From a virus: a stretch of DNA of 24,300 nt. Positions 1 through 7,535 of this stretch are shown one piece after another. The position numbers were made by a program, and so were the translations under genes. Location: positions 1-24,300 of IMG/VR virus record IMGVR_UViG_3300027822_000036. One strand, written 5' to 3'. Numbering within the stretch: the first letter of the stretch is position 1; every line of letters starts with the position of its first letter. The notes beneath the pieces were generated by a model. That model saw only the letters and a program-made list of their open reading frames with translations, ran no database searches and had not been told where the DNA came from.

Positions 1-258
1 CACAACCTACAAGCTGTATTCTGGTCTGCGAATCGTGCATGCAGAATGTACGCATATCAAGACATGCTCTCCACATTGACAAGTGGGGGAAATCGCTTCA
101 ACACTGATGGAACATTGCGTACATCTGTACTCAGCACGACACTCAACGTTCTACAAGTGGTTCGTGAGGAGCTGGCAGAAGCAAAAATGGGTACGCAGTA
201 CACCGATCAGTCTTTGCAAGTCTCTATCAGTGGGGTCGATCCGGATAGTTTGCGATAA
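1..258 (+). CDS. Hypothetical protein, C-terminal part (gene starts before the window)
   Basis: The reading frame is open from the first base and ends at TAA 256-258, so this is the last 85 or so residues of a gene that begins upstream. The product is mostly helical in character, with a stretch around VVREELAEAKMG, and it ends in SGVDPDSLR. An internal ATG at 46 could start a 70-residue protein, but nothing favours it over continuation from upstream. The gene ends 9 nt before the large terminase gene and is in the same frame. That is where a small terminase or other packaging gene is often found, but I recognise no small-terminase helix-turn-helix in the visible part, so function is unassigned. 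Confidence 0.6.
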   Translation, partial: HNLQAVFWSANRACRMYAYQDMLSTLTSGGNRFNTDGTLRTSVLSTTLNVLQVVREELAEAKMGTQYTDQSLQVSISGVDPDSLR

Positions 259-267
259 GTTTGTGCC

Positions 268-1578
268 GTGGTACAACAGACATACACGCCGTGTGGTGCA
301 GCGAAAAAAATTTTCGACTGCAGGGACCCCGAAGTACTAATTGCTGGTCCTGCGGGCACTGGAAAATCATATGCGTGTTTGATGAAACTATACGCAAGTG
401 CTTTTGCGAACGCTGGTGCACGGTTTCTCATTGTAAGAAAAGTCCAGGCGTCCCTCTCATCAAGCGCATTGGTCACGTGGCGTAAACATGTGATACAGCC
501 AGCTGTGCAATGCGGATTACTGAACTACTATGGTGGTTCCGCAGTCGAGCCACCACAGTACCGGTTCTCGAACGGTTCGTCCGTCATGCTAGGTGGCATG
601 AACAATGCAGATAGAGTGCTTAGTACGGAGTTTGACATAATTTACGTGCAAGAGGCGACTGAACTTGCACTTGTTGACTGGGAGATATTGGTATCTCGAT
701 TGCGAAATGGAAAAATCTCGTATCAACAGATCATCGCTGATTCAAATCCCTCCAGTGAACATCACTGGATAAAACAGCGGTGCAACGAGGGGAAAACGAC
801 GCTTTTTCACTCGAAACACCAGGACAATCCTCTTTTCTGGGATTCTAAAAAAGAAGACTGGACAGTAAAGGGTGAGTCGTACCTATCTCATTTGCGTGCG
901 CTCACTGGGGTGCGCCGTGAGCGCTTGTATGAAGGTCGGTGGGTTTCTGAGGAGGGGACGATTTTTGTTGGGTTTCATGAGCGTGTACACGTTATTGAGC
1001 CATTCGAGATTCCCTCTGATTGGCTTCGCTATCTTACGATCGACTTTGGGTACACAAACCCATTTGTCTGTCAGTGGTGGGCGATTGACCCCGATGGCCG
1101 TGCATACATGTATAGGGAAATTTATCGTACACAACGTCTTGTGGAGGACCACGCAAAACAGATACAAGAGTACATTGATGAGGACGGGGTGTCGCCCGAG
1201 TCTGTCTTGGCCGATCACGATGCAGAGGGTCGAGCAACCCTGGAGAAATACCTGCGACGCAGCATAAAACCTGCAAAAAAAGATGTGCTTCGTGGTATAG
1301 AGGCAGTACAGTCAAGATTTCGCATACCAGAGGACAAAAAACCTCGTTTGTGCTTTTTCTCCGACAGTCTTGTAGAGCGTGACCTACGCCTACGAAACCG
1401 TGGAAAACCATGTTCAACCGTCGAAGAAATTGCAGGTTACGTGTGGTCAAATAGAAAAACAGAATCAGGTGTTGACCACCCGGTGAAAACGAACGACCAC
1501 GGCGTGGATTGCATTCGGTATATGATTGCTCACATTGATCTGCGAGTTACCCCGTCATTTTTGTCTGTTGAGGTCTAG
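268..1578 (+). CDS. terL: Terminase large subunit (DNA packaging ATPase/nuclease)
   Basis: This is the motor that pumps phage DNA into the prohead through the portal and cuts concatemers. Visible in the 436-residue product are a Walker A motif GPAGTGKS at residues 27-34 and a Walker B region FDIIYVQEA at 122-130 with catalytic Glu129. The residue before that Glu is Gln rather than Asp, a variant seen in phage terminases. The ATPase coupling segment is ADSNPSSEHHW near 157-167. The C-terminal RNase H-like nuclease has candidate metal ligands Asp259 (TIDFGYTNP), Asp316/Asp318 (ADHDAEGR) and Asp410/Asp414 (DHGVDCIRY). The start is GTG at 268; length and motif spacing fit a complete protein. It is followed by the portal gene after one small membrane gene. 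Confidence 0.96.
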   Translation: MVQQTYTPCGAAKKIFDCRDPEVLIAGPAGTGKSYACLMKLYASAFANAGARFLIVRKVQASLSSSALVTWRKHVIQPAVQCGLLNYYGGSAVEPPQYRFSNGSSVMLGGMNNADRVLSTEFDIIYVQEATELALVDWEILVSRLRNGKISYQQIIADSNPSSEHHWIKQRCNEGKTTLFHSKHQDNPLFWDSKKEDWTVKGESYLSHLRALTGVRRERLYEGRWVSEEGTIFVGFHERVHVIEPFEIPSDWLRYLTIDFGYTNPFVCQWWAIDPDGRAYMYREIYRTQRLVEDHAKQIQEYIDEDGVSPESVLADHDAEGRATLEKYLRRSIKPAKKDVLRGIEAVQSRFRIPEDKKPRLCFFSDSLVERDLRLRNRGKPCSTVEEIAGYVWSNRKTESGVDHPVKTNDHGVDCIRYMIAHIDLRVTPSFLSVEV

Positions 1579-1580
1579 GC

Positions 1581-1724
1581 GTGCGTTTTCAAGCACTTTT
1601 CCCCATTGCCGCTGCAATATGTTTTGTTTTGTTTGCCTCCCACTACGGGGTACAGTACGGGTATTTCATTCTCGGCTGTTTTTTGCTATATATTGAATGG
1701 CGTATCTCTGACAAGGAAGAATAA
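1581..1724 (+). CDS. 47-residue two-helix membrane protein
   Basis: This short frame starts at GTG 1581, only 2 nt after the terminase stop, and ends at TAA 1722-1724, 8 nt before the portal ATG. It fills the gap exactly. The product has two hydrophobic stretches, about residues 3-19 (FQALFPIAAAICFVLFA) and 24-40, separated by a short polar turn, and a charged C-terminus (RISDKEE). This is the layout of a small hairpin membrane protein. Holin-like or membrane-tethering roles are possible, but holins are not usually placed between terminase and portal, and I do not assign a function. The evidence is the fit between flanking genes and the hydrophobicity pattern; no homolog is recognised. Confidence 0.6.
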   Translation: MRFQALFPIAAAICFVLFASHYGVQYGYFILGCFLLYIEWRISDKEE

Positions 1725-1732
1725 GTTTTTGC

Positions 1733-2854
1733 ATGGCCCGATCCACAATTGGCGACATAAGGCAAGTTTTTAATAGACGAAAAAACAGCTCATCCGCTAT
1801 GTCTGATACGCCAATCACCTCTCCACCAAACAGCATTGGCAGTTTCTTCGGTGGGTCCGATCGCTCTCAGATGGACATGTTCTCCCGAGTCTCCACCCTC
1901 TGGTCCGCAATTAACTTGCGGATGAACGCTGTGTCGAAAACAACATTTCGCTTGTACCGTGGGAATATCGGTGATGGGGCCAAAACAGAGGTTACAAAGC
2001 ATCCGGCTCTCGTTGTGCTTCAGCAACCCAATCCGGACACCTCTCGCACAGAATTTTTTCGCACCTGGCAAGCGCATAGGGATCTCACAGGAAAGGCGTA
2101 CATCTATGTCGCAAAATCAAGCACTCCGGGCTTTTCTAATCGCCCTTTGTACATTTATAACCTCCGTCCCGATCTAACCGATCCAGTTACCGACGAACTC
2201 GGGGAGACAACAGGCTATAGGTACACTCCGCCCAGTGGAGGGGGGCAGGTTATCTACGACGCAGCGGATATCGATTTCATGCGATACATCGATCCGGCTA
2301 ACCCGATAAGCGGTATTGGCCCGGTGAAGTCTCTCTTCACTGAGCTGCATTCATCTGCTCTGGCCTCCGACTGGCAGCGATTCTTTTTTCTCAACTCTGC
2401 GAACCCCGGCGGGGTACTTGAGTACGATCAGGTACTCGAAGACCATGAGATGGAACGAATCGTAAAGCAACTTGAAGAATTGCATAAAGGTGTACGCAAT
2501 TCTCACAGAGTGCTCATTGCCAATGGGGGGAGGTGGCAGTCGAACGCTCAGAACGTACGGGACATGCAGTTCCCAGAGTTACGGGAAGGGCTGAGAGACG
2601 CTGTCCTGGAGACCTTCGGGGTACCAAAAATTCTGCTCGGCCAGACAAACAATGTGAATAGAGCGTCCGCTGAAACTGCAGAGTACATTTTTGCAAAATG
2701 GGTCATAGAGCCTATCCTCGTCGACCTCCGAGAGTGGCTAAATTACTGTTTTCTCCCACGTTTCTCCAGCACAGATAGGTTTGGACGCTTGTACTTTGAT
2801 TTTGATTCCCCCGTGAAAAATCCCGACGAAGAGGAAGGGACCAGCGATGAGTAG
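1733..2854 (+). CDS. Portal protein (HK97-type phage portal family)
   Basis: The product (373 residues) forms the dodecameric ring at one capsid vertex through which DNA enters and leaves and to which the neck attaches. Family features include SRVSTLWSAINLRMNAVSKTTFRLYRG near the N-terminus, the P-L-x-Y-N-L region (RPLYIYNLRPD), the conserved NPGGVLEYD segment in the middle, and FGVPKILLGQ followed by NRASAETAEYIF near the C-terminus. Length is normal for the family. The start is ATG 1733; a later in-frame ATG at 1799 would remove 22 polar residues and is an alternative. The end overlaps the protease gene by 8 nt, consistent with translational coupling. Confidence 0.94.
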   Translation: MARSTIGDIRQVFNRRKNSSSAMSDTPITSPPNSIGSFFGGSDRSQMDMFSRVSTLWSAINLRMNAVSKTTFRLYRGNIGDGAKTEVTKHPALVVLQQPNPDTSRTEFFRTWQAHRDLTGKAYIYVAKSSTPGFSNRPLYIYNLRPDLTDPVTDELGETTGYRYTPPSGGGQVIYDAADIDFMRYIDPANPISGIGPVKSLFTELHSSALASDWQRFFFLNSANPGGVLEYDQVLEDHEMERIVKQLEELHKGVRNSHRVLIANGGRWQSNAQNVRDMQFPELREGLRDAVLETFGVPKILLGQTNNVNRASAETAEYIFAKWVIEPILVDLREWLNYCFLPRFSSTDRFGRLYFDFDSPVKNPDEEEGTSDE

Positions 2855-3740
2855 CACACGGGTACAAAGACTCCTTCCCACGTCAAATCAGCCTTGGTTC
2901 CGATTTCAAAATCGTGTATCCCCTGATTCTGACACTACGTGTATCTACATCATGGACGATATTGGCTATTACTATGTGACGTCGCAAGATTTTGTGCGTC
3001 AGCTTAATAATGTCGTGACTCCGAAGATTGATTTGCACATTAACACAATGGGTGGGGATGTTTTTGAGGGTGTCGCAATATTCAACGCTTTGCGCAACCA
3101 CACTGCAAGAGTAAGAGTGATTGTCGATGGGATGGCTGCGTCCATAGGGGCAGTGATCGCAATGGCAGGTGATGAGATTGTCATGAACACTGGCAGCATG
3201 ATGGTCGTGCACGAGGGGCATACATATGCATCTGGTACTGCCTCGGCACTCAGAGATATCGCAAATACAGTGGAGATGGTGACCCTCAACATCGCAGAAA
3301 TTTTTGCTTTGCGGGCTGGGGGGGATGCAAAGAAATGGCTTGAGTTTATGACTGCGACCGAAAAAAATCTAGGCACAATGTTTACCGCAGAGCAGGCAGT
3401 TGAAGTTGGACTTGCGGATAGTGTTGCTGATTTTGGAGGGTCGAGTGAGGGGGCGACTACTGATAAATTGACCACTGGGGGCGCATCTAGCGAGGATTCT
3501 ATCACTGATGATGCGCCTACTTCTTCTGGGAATCTCCAGCCTAGTGTTAATGTCACGAGAAATGAAAAATGGTACACCGAGGTAAATTTAAATGACTTTG
3601 CCGATTTGGCTTCTAGGCACAATGGCAGTTCTGGCGTCGGTACCGATACTACAGCGGCTACTTTGACGGAGAGTCGTGTTTCTGCCGAGCACATGCAAAA
3701 TATTCTTTTTGGCTTTAGAAAGAGGTTTCCCCCCACATGA
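2847..3740 (+). CDS. Prohead (head maturation) protease, ClpP-like serine protease
   Basis: It cleaves the capsid protein N-terminal domain and itself during head maturation. The 297-residue product has a ClpP-like fold in the first 190 or so residues. The oxyanion strand is INTMGGDVFEG (65-75), the nucleophile Ser99 lies in DGMAASIGAV, and catalytic His122 is in MVVHEG. The FTAEQAVEVGLADSV segment is the usual end of the domain. The third catalytic residue is not obvious: in ClpP an Asp follows the TER-like segment, and here TEKNLG carries Asn. Many phage members also diverge at this point. The last 100 residues are Ser/Thr/Gly-rich and of low complexity. A GGAAGGGA ribosome site precedes ATG 2847. 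The stop overlaps the capsid ATG in an ATGA. Confidence 0.93.
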   Translation: MSSTRVQRLLPTSNQPWFRFQNRVSPDSDTTCIYIMDDIGYYYVTSQDFVRQLNNVVTPKIDLHINTMGGDVFEGVAIFNALRNHTARVRVIVDGMAASIGAVIAMAGDEIVMNTGSMMVVHEGHTYASGTASALRDIANTVEMVTLNIAEIFALRAGGDAKKWLEFMTATEKNLGTMFTAEQAVEVGLADSVADFGGSSEGATTDKLTTGGASSEDSITDDAPTSSGNLQPSVNVTRNEKWYTEVNLNDFADLASRHNGSSGVGTDTTAATLTESRVSAEHMQNILFGFRKRFPPT

Positions 3741-5152
3741 CTGCGACGATGACATCCTCAGGCGAGACCTCTGCGTACACGCCTGAGGATCTTACCCGCT
3801 TACTCGACCCAAAAAATACAAAAGAATTCTCTGAGCTGTACGATAAGGGCAATTTTCCCGTTTTTCTGCAAAACTATCTGAACAATTTTGCAGAAGAGAG
3901 CCAGGCTCATATCGATGCTCAAATCGACGCCCAAATGGGTGCGGTACTGACAGAGCTGCTGAAAAAATTTCCTGAGAATACAGGAAACCGTCCCCCCACC
4001 CAAGCGTCTGTCGTGGTGGAAGAGGAGGGCATTCGTCGCATTTATTCCAGGAGAAAAACACACCTACCGAACAAAAAAGCTCCTGGTGCGCCGCTTGACA
4101 GTCTGAGACGTCCGCTTCACGACTATTTTATGGCGGTGACTGAGCGTGCTCGTGACGTTGTAGATCCACACAATCTTAAAGAACTACATGCCCAGTCGGA
4201 AGCAGCACGTCAGAAATACAACAATGATTATGGGACGGTGATACCTGCGGAGGGTGGTATTCTCATTCCGGAGACACTCCGGTCGGAGATTATGTCTCTC
4301 GCACTGGAAGCCTCTATTGTACGTGGACGTGCAACTCCAATTGCTATGCAAGGCGGGAACGTCATTATTCCTGCTGTGGAGAGTTCATCGCACGCTGAGA
4401 GTGTTTTCGGCGGTGTCGTCGCCACCTGGCAGGATGAGGCTACCGCCCCTGCAACAACATCAGCGACGTTTCGGGGTATCGAATTGAACCCGAAAAAACT
4501 GATGTTGAACTCATCCGTGGCAAATGAATTGATGGCCGATAGTCCAGCTTTTGAAAGCTGGTTTATGGTTGCGATGCCTGAGGCGCAAGCCTATTTTGAG
4601 GATCTTGCATTCATCGATGGAAATGGTACGTCCCGCCCACAAGGGTTTAAGAACGCTTCTGCTGCGGTGACGGTTGCTGCAGAGGTAGGGCAGCCTGCGA
4701 CGACCATCGTGTGGGAGAACTTGGTCAAAATGTTTTCCCGAATGCTTCCACAATCATTGAACAATGCTGTTTGGATAGCGAATTTGGATACATTCCCCGA
4801 GTTGGCGACAATGGCGCAGTCTGTTGGTACAGGTGGAAGTGCCGTTTGGCTGGAAAACGGGGAAGAATCACGGCCAATGAGCATTCTCGGCCGTCCGCTC
4901 GTTTTCTCTGAGAAAATGGAAACTCTGGGTACTGCAGGTGACATTATGTTTGTCGATCTGAAGTATTATTTGGTGGGAGACAGACAGTCAATACAGTTTA
5001 CATCTAGTATGCACAGTTCTTTCACATCTGACAAGACCGATTTCAAGGTCATATCACGAGTGGACGGCCGCCCTTGGCTGTCAACTGCGCTGACTCCTCG
5101 AAAAAGTGCGTCGACTTTGTCTCCGTTTGTCAAACTTGCGACGAGATCCTGA
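3737..5152 (+). CDS. Major capsid protein, HK97 fold, with N-terminal scaffold-like delta domain
   Basis: This is the shell protein (471 residues). The first 165 or so residues are charged and partly coiled-coil (FAEESQAHIDAQIDAQMGAV near 50-70). They behave as the delta domain that replaces a separate scaffold and is removed by the upstream protease. The HK97-type core begins around GTVIPAEGGILIPETLRSEIM and continues with the typical E-loop/P-domain region (AVESSSHAESVFGGVVATW), FRGIELNPKKL, and LAFIDGNGTSRPQGF, which is characteristic of the Phage_capsid family. The C-terminal part has the usual GRPLVFSEKME and MFVDLKYYLVGDRQ segments. The start ATG 3737 overlaps the protease stop (ATGA). 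No separate scaffold gene is present, in keeping with the long N-terminal domain. Confidence 0.95.
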   Translation: MTATMTSSGETSAYTPEDLTRLLDPKNTKEFSELYDKGNFPVFLQNYLNNFAEESQAHIDAQIDAQMGAVLTELLKKFPENTGNRPPTQASVVVEEEGIRRIYSRRKTHLPNKKAPGAPLDSLRRPLHDYFMAVTERARDVVDPHNLKELHAQSEAARQKYNNDYGTVIPAEGGILIPETLRSEIMSLALEASIVRGRATPIAMQGGNVIIPAVESSSHAESVFGGVVATWQDEATAPATTSATFRGIELNPKKLMLNSSVANELMADSPAFESWFMVAMPEAQAYFEDLAFIDGNGTSRPQGFKNASAAVTVAAEVGQPATTIVWENLVKMFSRMLPQSLNNAVWIANLDTFPELATMAQSVGTGGSAVWLENGEESRPMSILGRPLVFSEKMETLGTAGDIMFVDLKYYLVGDRQSIQFTSSMHSSFTSDKTDFKVISRVDGRPWLSTALTPRKSASTLSPFVKLATRS

Positions 5153-5161
5153 GGTCTTGCT

Positions 5162-5632
5162 ATGACAACGATGATTCAGGGCGATGAGGTACGGGCAATC
5201 GCAGGTGGTATTTTCGTTAGTCGTGCAACTGCGACGCTACCACAGACAGGGGCAGAATCACTTTTTACCATCACCGGAGGCGGTGTGCATGTTGTCTCTC
5301 TTATTGGAGAGGTGACAACGGTGATCGAGACGCAGATAAATGCTACAAAACTTGTATTCAATCCGACTGCGACAGGCGCAAGTACAGACCTGTGTGCGAC
5401 ATTGGATATCACTGCTGATGCGGTAGGTACGTTTTATTCGCTCACTGGGACTGCAGCAACCGCTATGACAGCAGGACTACAATGTCTCGTGTCAAGCTTG
5501 CAGCTGGCGAGTCCGTTGTACCTTGAACCTGGGGCGATCGAGCTGGATTGTGGAGCGAGTAATACGGGGTCCGTTGCTTGGAAGCTACTGTACTACCCCT
5601 ATGACAATGGTGCAGCGATCGTAGCAGCCTGA
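5162..5632 (+). CDS. Hypothetical virion protein after the capsid gene (possible head decoration)
   Basis: The product is a 156-residue, Gly/Ala/Thr-rich, beta-strand-rich protein of low charge with two repeated-looking Thr/Ala stretches (VFNPTATGASTDLCATLDITADAVG and LTGTAATAMTAG). It has no signal peptide or membrane segment. It lies 9 nt after the capsid gene, where head decoration or minor capsid proteins are commonly encoded. I do not recognise a named family with confidence, so the decoration role is inferred from position and composition. The start is ATG 5162; a second in-frame ATG follows three codons later. Confidence 0.75.
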   Translation: MTTMIQGDEVRAIAGGIFVSRATATLPQTGAESLFTITGGGVHVVSLIGEVTTVIETQINATKLVFNPTATGASTDLCATLDITADAVGTFYSLTGTAATAMTAGLQCLVSSLQLASPLYLEPGAIELDCGASNTGSVAWKLLYYPYDNGAAIVAA

Positions 5633-5652
5633 TTTCACAGTGAAAGGTAAAA

Positions 5653-6078
5653 ATGGTCTTTGAAGGACTAGGGTTCACATTTAATGTCATTGCTGCTGCA
5701 AGTGGCGTGCATATTCCTATGTCACGGGCGCAGGTAATCTCATTCGTAACGTTTGAGGATGACGGATCGACAATTCTCACGCTAAAAGAGTCTATTGGCG
5801 GAGCATCAGAACAGAATCTTGTCAAAATTGACCGTTTCTGGAAATCACCTGGAATCGGTGGTGCGTGGACAGAGGTCACACAGACTGCAGCTGCAACAGC
5901 CGACCTGGCTGATGATACGACAAATGATTCGATGGTTGTGACAATTCGTGCTCGCCAATTATCTGATGGGTTTGATTCCGTCGAGGCGACGGTCGATGGT
6001 GGAATTTGTATTGCGGTAATCTATAGTTTGGCAGAGATGGCCAACCCGAGTTCGTTGCCGTCCAATCTGGTTGTGTAA
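5653..6078 (+). CDS. Hypothetical virion protein
   Basis: The product is 141 residues, beta-rich and soluble. An AAAGG ribosome site sits a few bases before ATG 5653. The segment SIGGASEQNLVKIDRFWKS with following Trp and Thr/Ala stretches resembles small structural proteins seen behind capsid genes in actinobacterial siphophages, but I cannot name the family. A short dyad (TTTCAC-a-GTGAAA) lies just upstream, next to the previous stop. The gene ends at TAA 6076-6078 and is followed by an unusual non-coding gap. Function is unassigned; a role in the head or connector is inferred from position only. Confidence 0.7.
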   Translation: MVFEGLGFTFNVIAAASGVHIPMSRAQVISFVTFEDDGSTILTLKESIGGASEQNLVKIDRFWKSPGIGGAWTEVTQTAAATADLADDTTNDSMVVTIRARQLSDGFDSVEATVDGGICIAVIYSLAEMANPSSLPSNLVV

Positions 6079-6224
6079 AAGGACCCAACGCTTGTTAGAC
6101 AGGGATATACAAGTGTTGTTGCGATAGATTGATGATGTCGGTAGCCGACATGGCAGCTGGTCAGGCACGGGGTCTGCGTGTGTCCTTGCAGACTTCGTGC
6201 CGTTTCTACTTTGATGGGATTTTG
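6079..6224 (+). other. Structured non-coding gap with three consecutive RNA hairpins
   Basis: This 146-nt gap is the longest in the structural operon. Three dyads follow one another. Arms 6088-6095 and 6109-6116 give 8 pairs including one G-U, with a 13-nt loop. Arms 6135-6141 and 6145-6151 (ATGTCGG/CCGACAT) are perfect, with a 3-nt loop. Arms 6164-6177 and 6188-6201 give 14 pairs including two G-U, with a 10-nt loop. The third stem is GC-rich and is followed by GTTTCTACTTT, so it could act as a partial terminator. Alternatively the block is an mRNA processing or translational control element, or a small RNA. One frame is open through the gap from TTG 6129, but the peptide it would add does not look like the family of the downstream protein. 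Confidence 0.55.
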
Positions 6225-6710
6225 TTGGCAAGCGGAATTTTTGTCCAAACATTCGTAAATATCTTCACTGGGGATGCGAACGCTCCTGACCTGTCAGATA
6301 GCACCTCCGGAGCGTTCAAATGCGCACTGTTCACTACCATGCCAACAGCAATACAACTGCAGACAGCAACTACATACAACGCATTCGGCACTGAGCATGC
6401 AGCAACAGGAAACTACACGACAGGTGGGATTGTCGTCCCGAATAGCGGTCCCGCACCCACATTCACAAACTCTGACAATAATGTGTACTGGGACATAGCC
6501 GATGTTGCGTTTACCGGTACCGGGGCCAGTGACCTCACTGTATCCGGGGTGAATGGGTGCGTCATCTACCAGGACAGCAAAACGGGAGACCCCCCAGTTG
6601 TCGCAATAGATTTTGCAACTCCACAGTCTGTTACCATCGGCAGGTTGACTGTTTCATGGGCTGTGCCAGGAGCTACCGGCGGCGTATTCTACGTGGACTT
6701 GGCCGTTTGA
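6225..6710 (+). CDS. Phage structural protein of the small MANGIY-type family (function unknown)
   Basis: With a TTG start at 6225 the product is 161 residues and begins MASGIFVQTFVNIFTGD. This matches how a widespread phage structural family begins (an M-A-x-G-I-Y-like start followed by a short helix). The body continues as that family does: FKCALFTTMPTA, then TAYNAFGTEHAATGNYTTGGI, VYWDIADVAFTG and GCVIYQDS. A GGGA lies 5 nt before the TTG. Longer starts at TTG 6129, ATG 6132, 6135 or 6150 would translate through two strong hairpins and add about 32 residues without a convincing ribosome site, so I prefer the shorter form. It sits among head and connector genes. The biochemical role of the family is not known to me. 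Confidence 0.78.
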   Translation: MASGIFVQTFVNIFTGDANAPDLSDSTSGAFKCALFTTMPTAIQLQTATTYNAFGTEHAATGNYTTGGIVVPNSGPAPTFTNSDNNVYWDIADVAFTGTGASDLTVSGVNGCVIYQDSKTGDPPVVAIDFATPQSVTIGRLTVSWAVPGATGGVFYVDLAV

Positions 6711-6721
6711 TTGGGGGCTAG

Positions 6722-7534
6722 ATGCCGATAATATCTCTCACTACGGTTGCGAGCGAGACCCATCCTGCGGGCAGCGGAGGAAACACATGGCTCACCTCCG
6801 CATCAGCGGACAAAACAATCGGGCTGGCATTTTCTGAAGGTGTTACGGTCCCAAAAGACGCAACTATTGTATCTGCAGTCATAAATCAGCATTTTTTGGT
6901 GCAAGCTGCAGAGGGAATGAAAGTAACCCCGAAGCTTCTTGCAGAAGACGATGCGACGACGAGTGCGCCGTTTGTCTGGATCTACGCTGGTTCGACATAC
7001 GATGGGGTGGAGCACGATTTTACTTCTGTTGGCACGGGAGTGTTTTTTCTCGATATCGACATAACATCATCGGTGCAATCTGTAGTGAATCGTGCAGGAT
7101 GGGTCTCGGGAAACCATGTCGGTGTGCAGTATGAGATGGTCCTGACTGGCATCAACAAGGTCTTTTGTCGAGTTTCTGAAACCAAGCTAGAAATCGTGTG
7201 GAATTTTGCGGATGTTGCTGGTGCTATGTCCGGAATTCCTACACCTACGGTAGAGACTGTTGCTTCGGAGATTGAGGAGACGACAGTTTTTCCTGAGCCA
7301 GTGCATGGGAGATACAAGGTTTTGTACCCTGTTGGTTTGGGTCATGCAGTAGGGGCATGGGAAAGTCTTTTAGCAGTGCAACAGCGACAATCAGTGTTTA
7401 CCGCTGAGTGGGAGGCGAGTGCTCCTGAGGCATGCCCGAATGACGGGACACCACTTTTGGAGGGACCAAACGGTGATTTGGTTTGTCCGTTTGACGAGTG
7501 GGTTTGGTCTGGGCATCCGTTGGATAAGGCGTAA
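6722..7534 (+). CDS. Structural protein with C-terminal zinc-ribbon-like Cys pair motif
   Basis: The product has 270 residues. Residues 1-165 or so are a beta-rich domain (for example VSAVINQHFLVQAAEGMKVTPKLLAEDD) that resembles carbohydrate-binding or fibre beta-sandwich modules. A linker follows, and then a segment of about 70 residues that includes HGRYKVLYPVGLGHAVGAWESL. The C-terminus reads CPNDGTPLLEGPNGDLVCPFDEW: two CP-x-D knuckles 16 residues apart, a short motif common at the ends of actinobacterial phage virion proteins. With only one Cys per knuckle, metal binding would need other ligands or a partner chain. ATG 6722 follows a GGGGGC ribosome site. It is probably a head-to-tail or head-surface component; the exact role is not clear. 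Confidence 0.75.
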   Translation: MPIISLTTVASETHPAGSGGNTWLTSASADKTIGLAFSEGVTVPKDATIVSAVINQHFLVQAAEGMKVTPKLLAEDDATTSAPFVWIYAGSTYDGVEHDFTSVGTGVFFLDIDITSSVQSVVNRAGWVSGNHVGVQYEMVLTGINKVFCRVSETKLEIVWNFADVAGAMSGIPTPTVETVASEIEETTVFPEPVHGRYKVLYPVGLGHAVGAWESLLAVQQRQSVFTAEWEASAPEACPNDGTPLLEGPNGDLVCPFDEWVWSGHPLDKA

Positions 7535-7535
7535 C

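Noticed and set aside
872-1450. Several open frames on both strands inside the terminase gene
   Set aside because: They overlap conserved terminase nuclease motifs in other frames and show no family features.
2999-3736. A 245-residue open frame on the minus strand
   Set aside because: It lies wholly opposite the prohead protease gene, whose catalytic motifs are clear, and its composition (Ser/Val/Ala/Pro-rich) is that of a codon shadow. No ribosome site or family resemblance.
5632-5645. Short dyad TTTCAC-a-GTGAAA as an operator or terminator
   Set aside because: It has only six pairs around one base, lies inside the structural operon and has no adjacent promoter or T run; it could be chance.
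7419-7535. A longer start for the head-tail connector
   Set aside because: It would overlap the preceding gene by more than 100 nt; ATG 7536 lies one base after that gene's stop and gives a sensible N-terminus.
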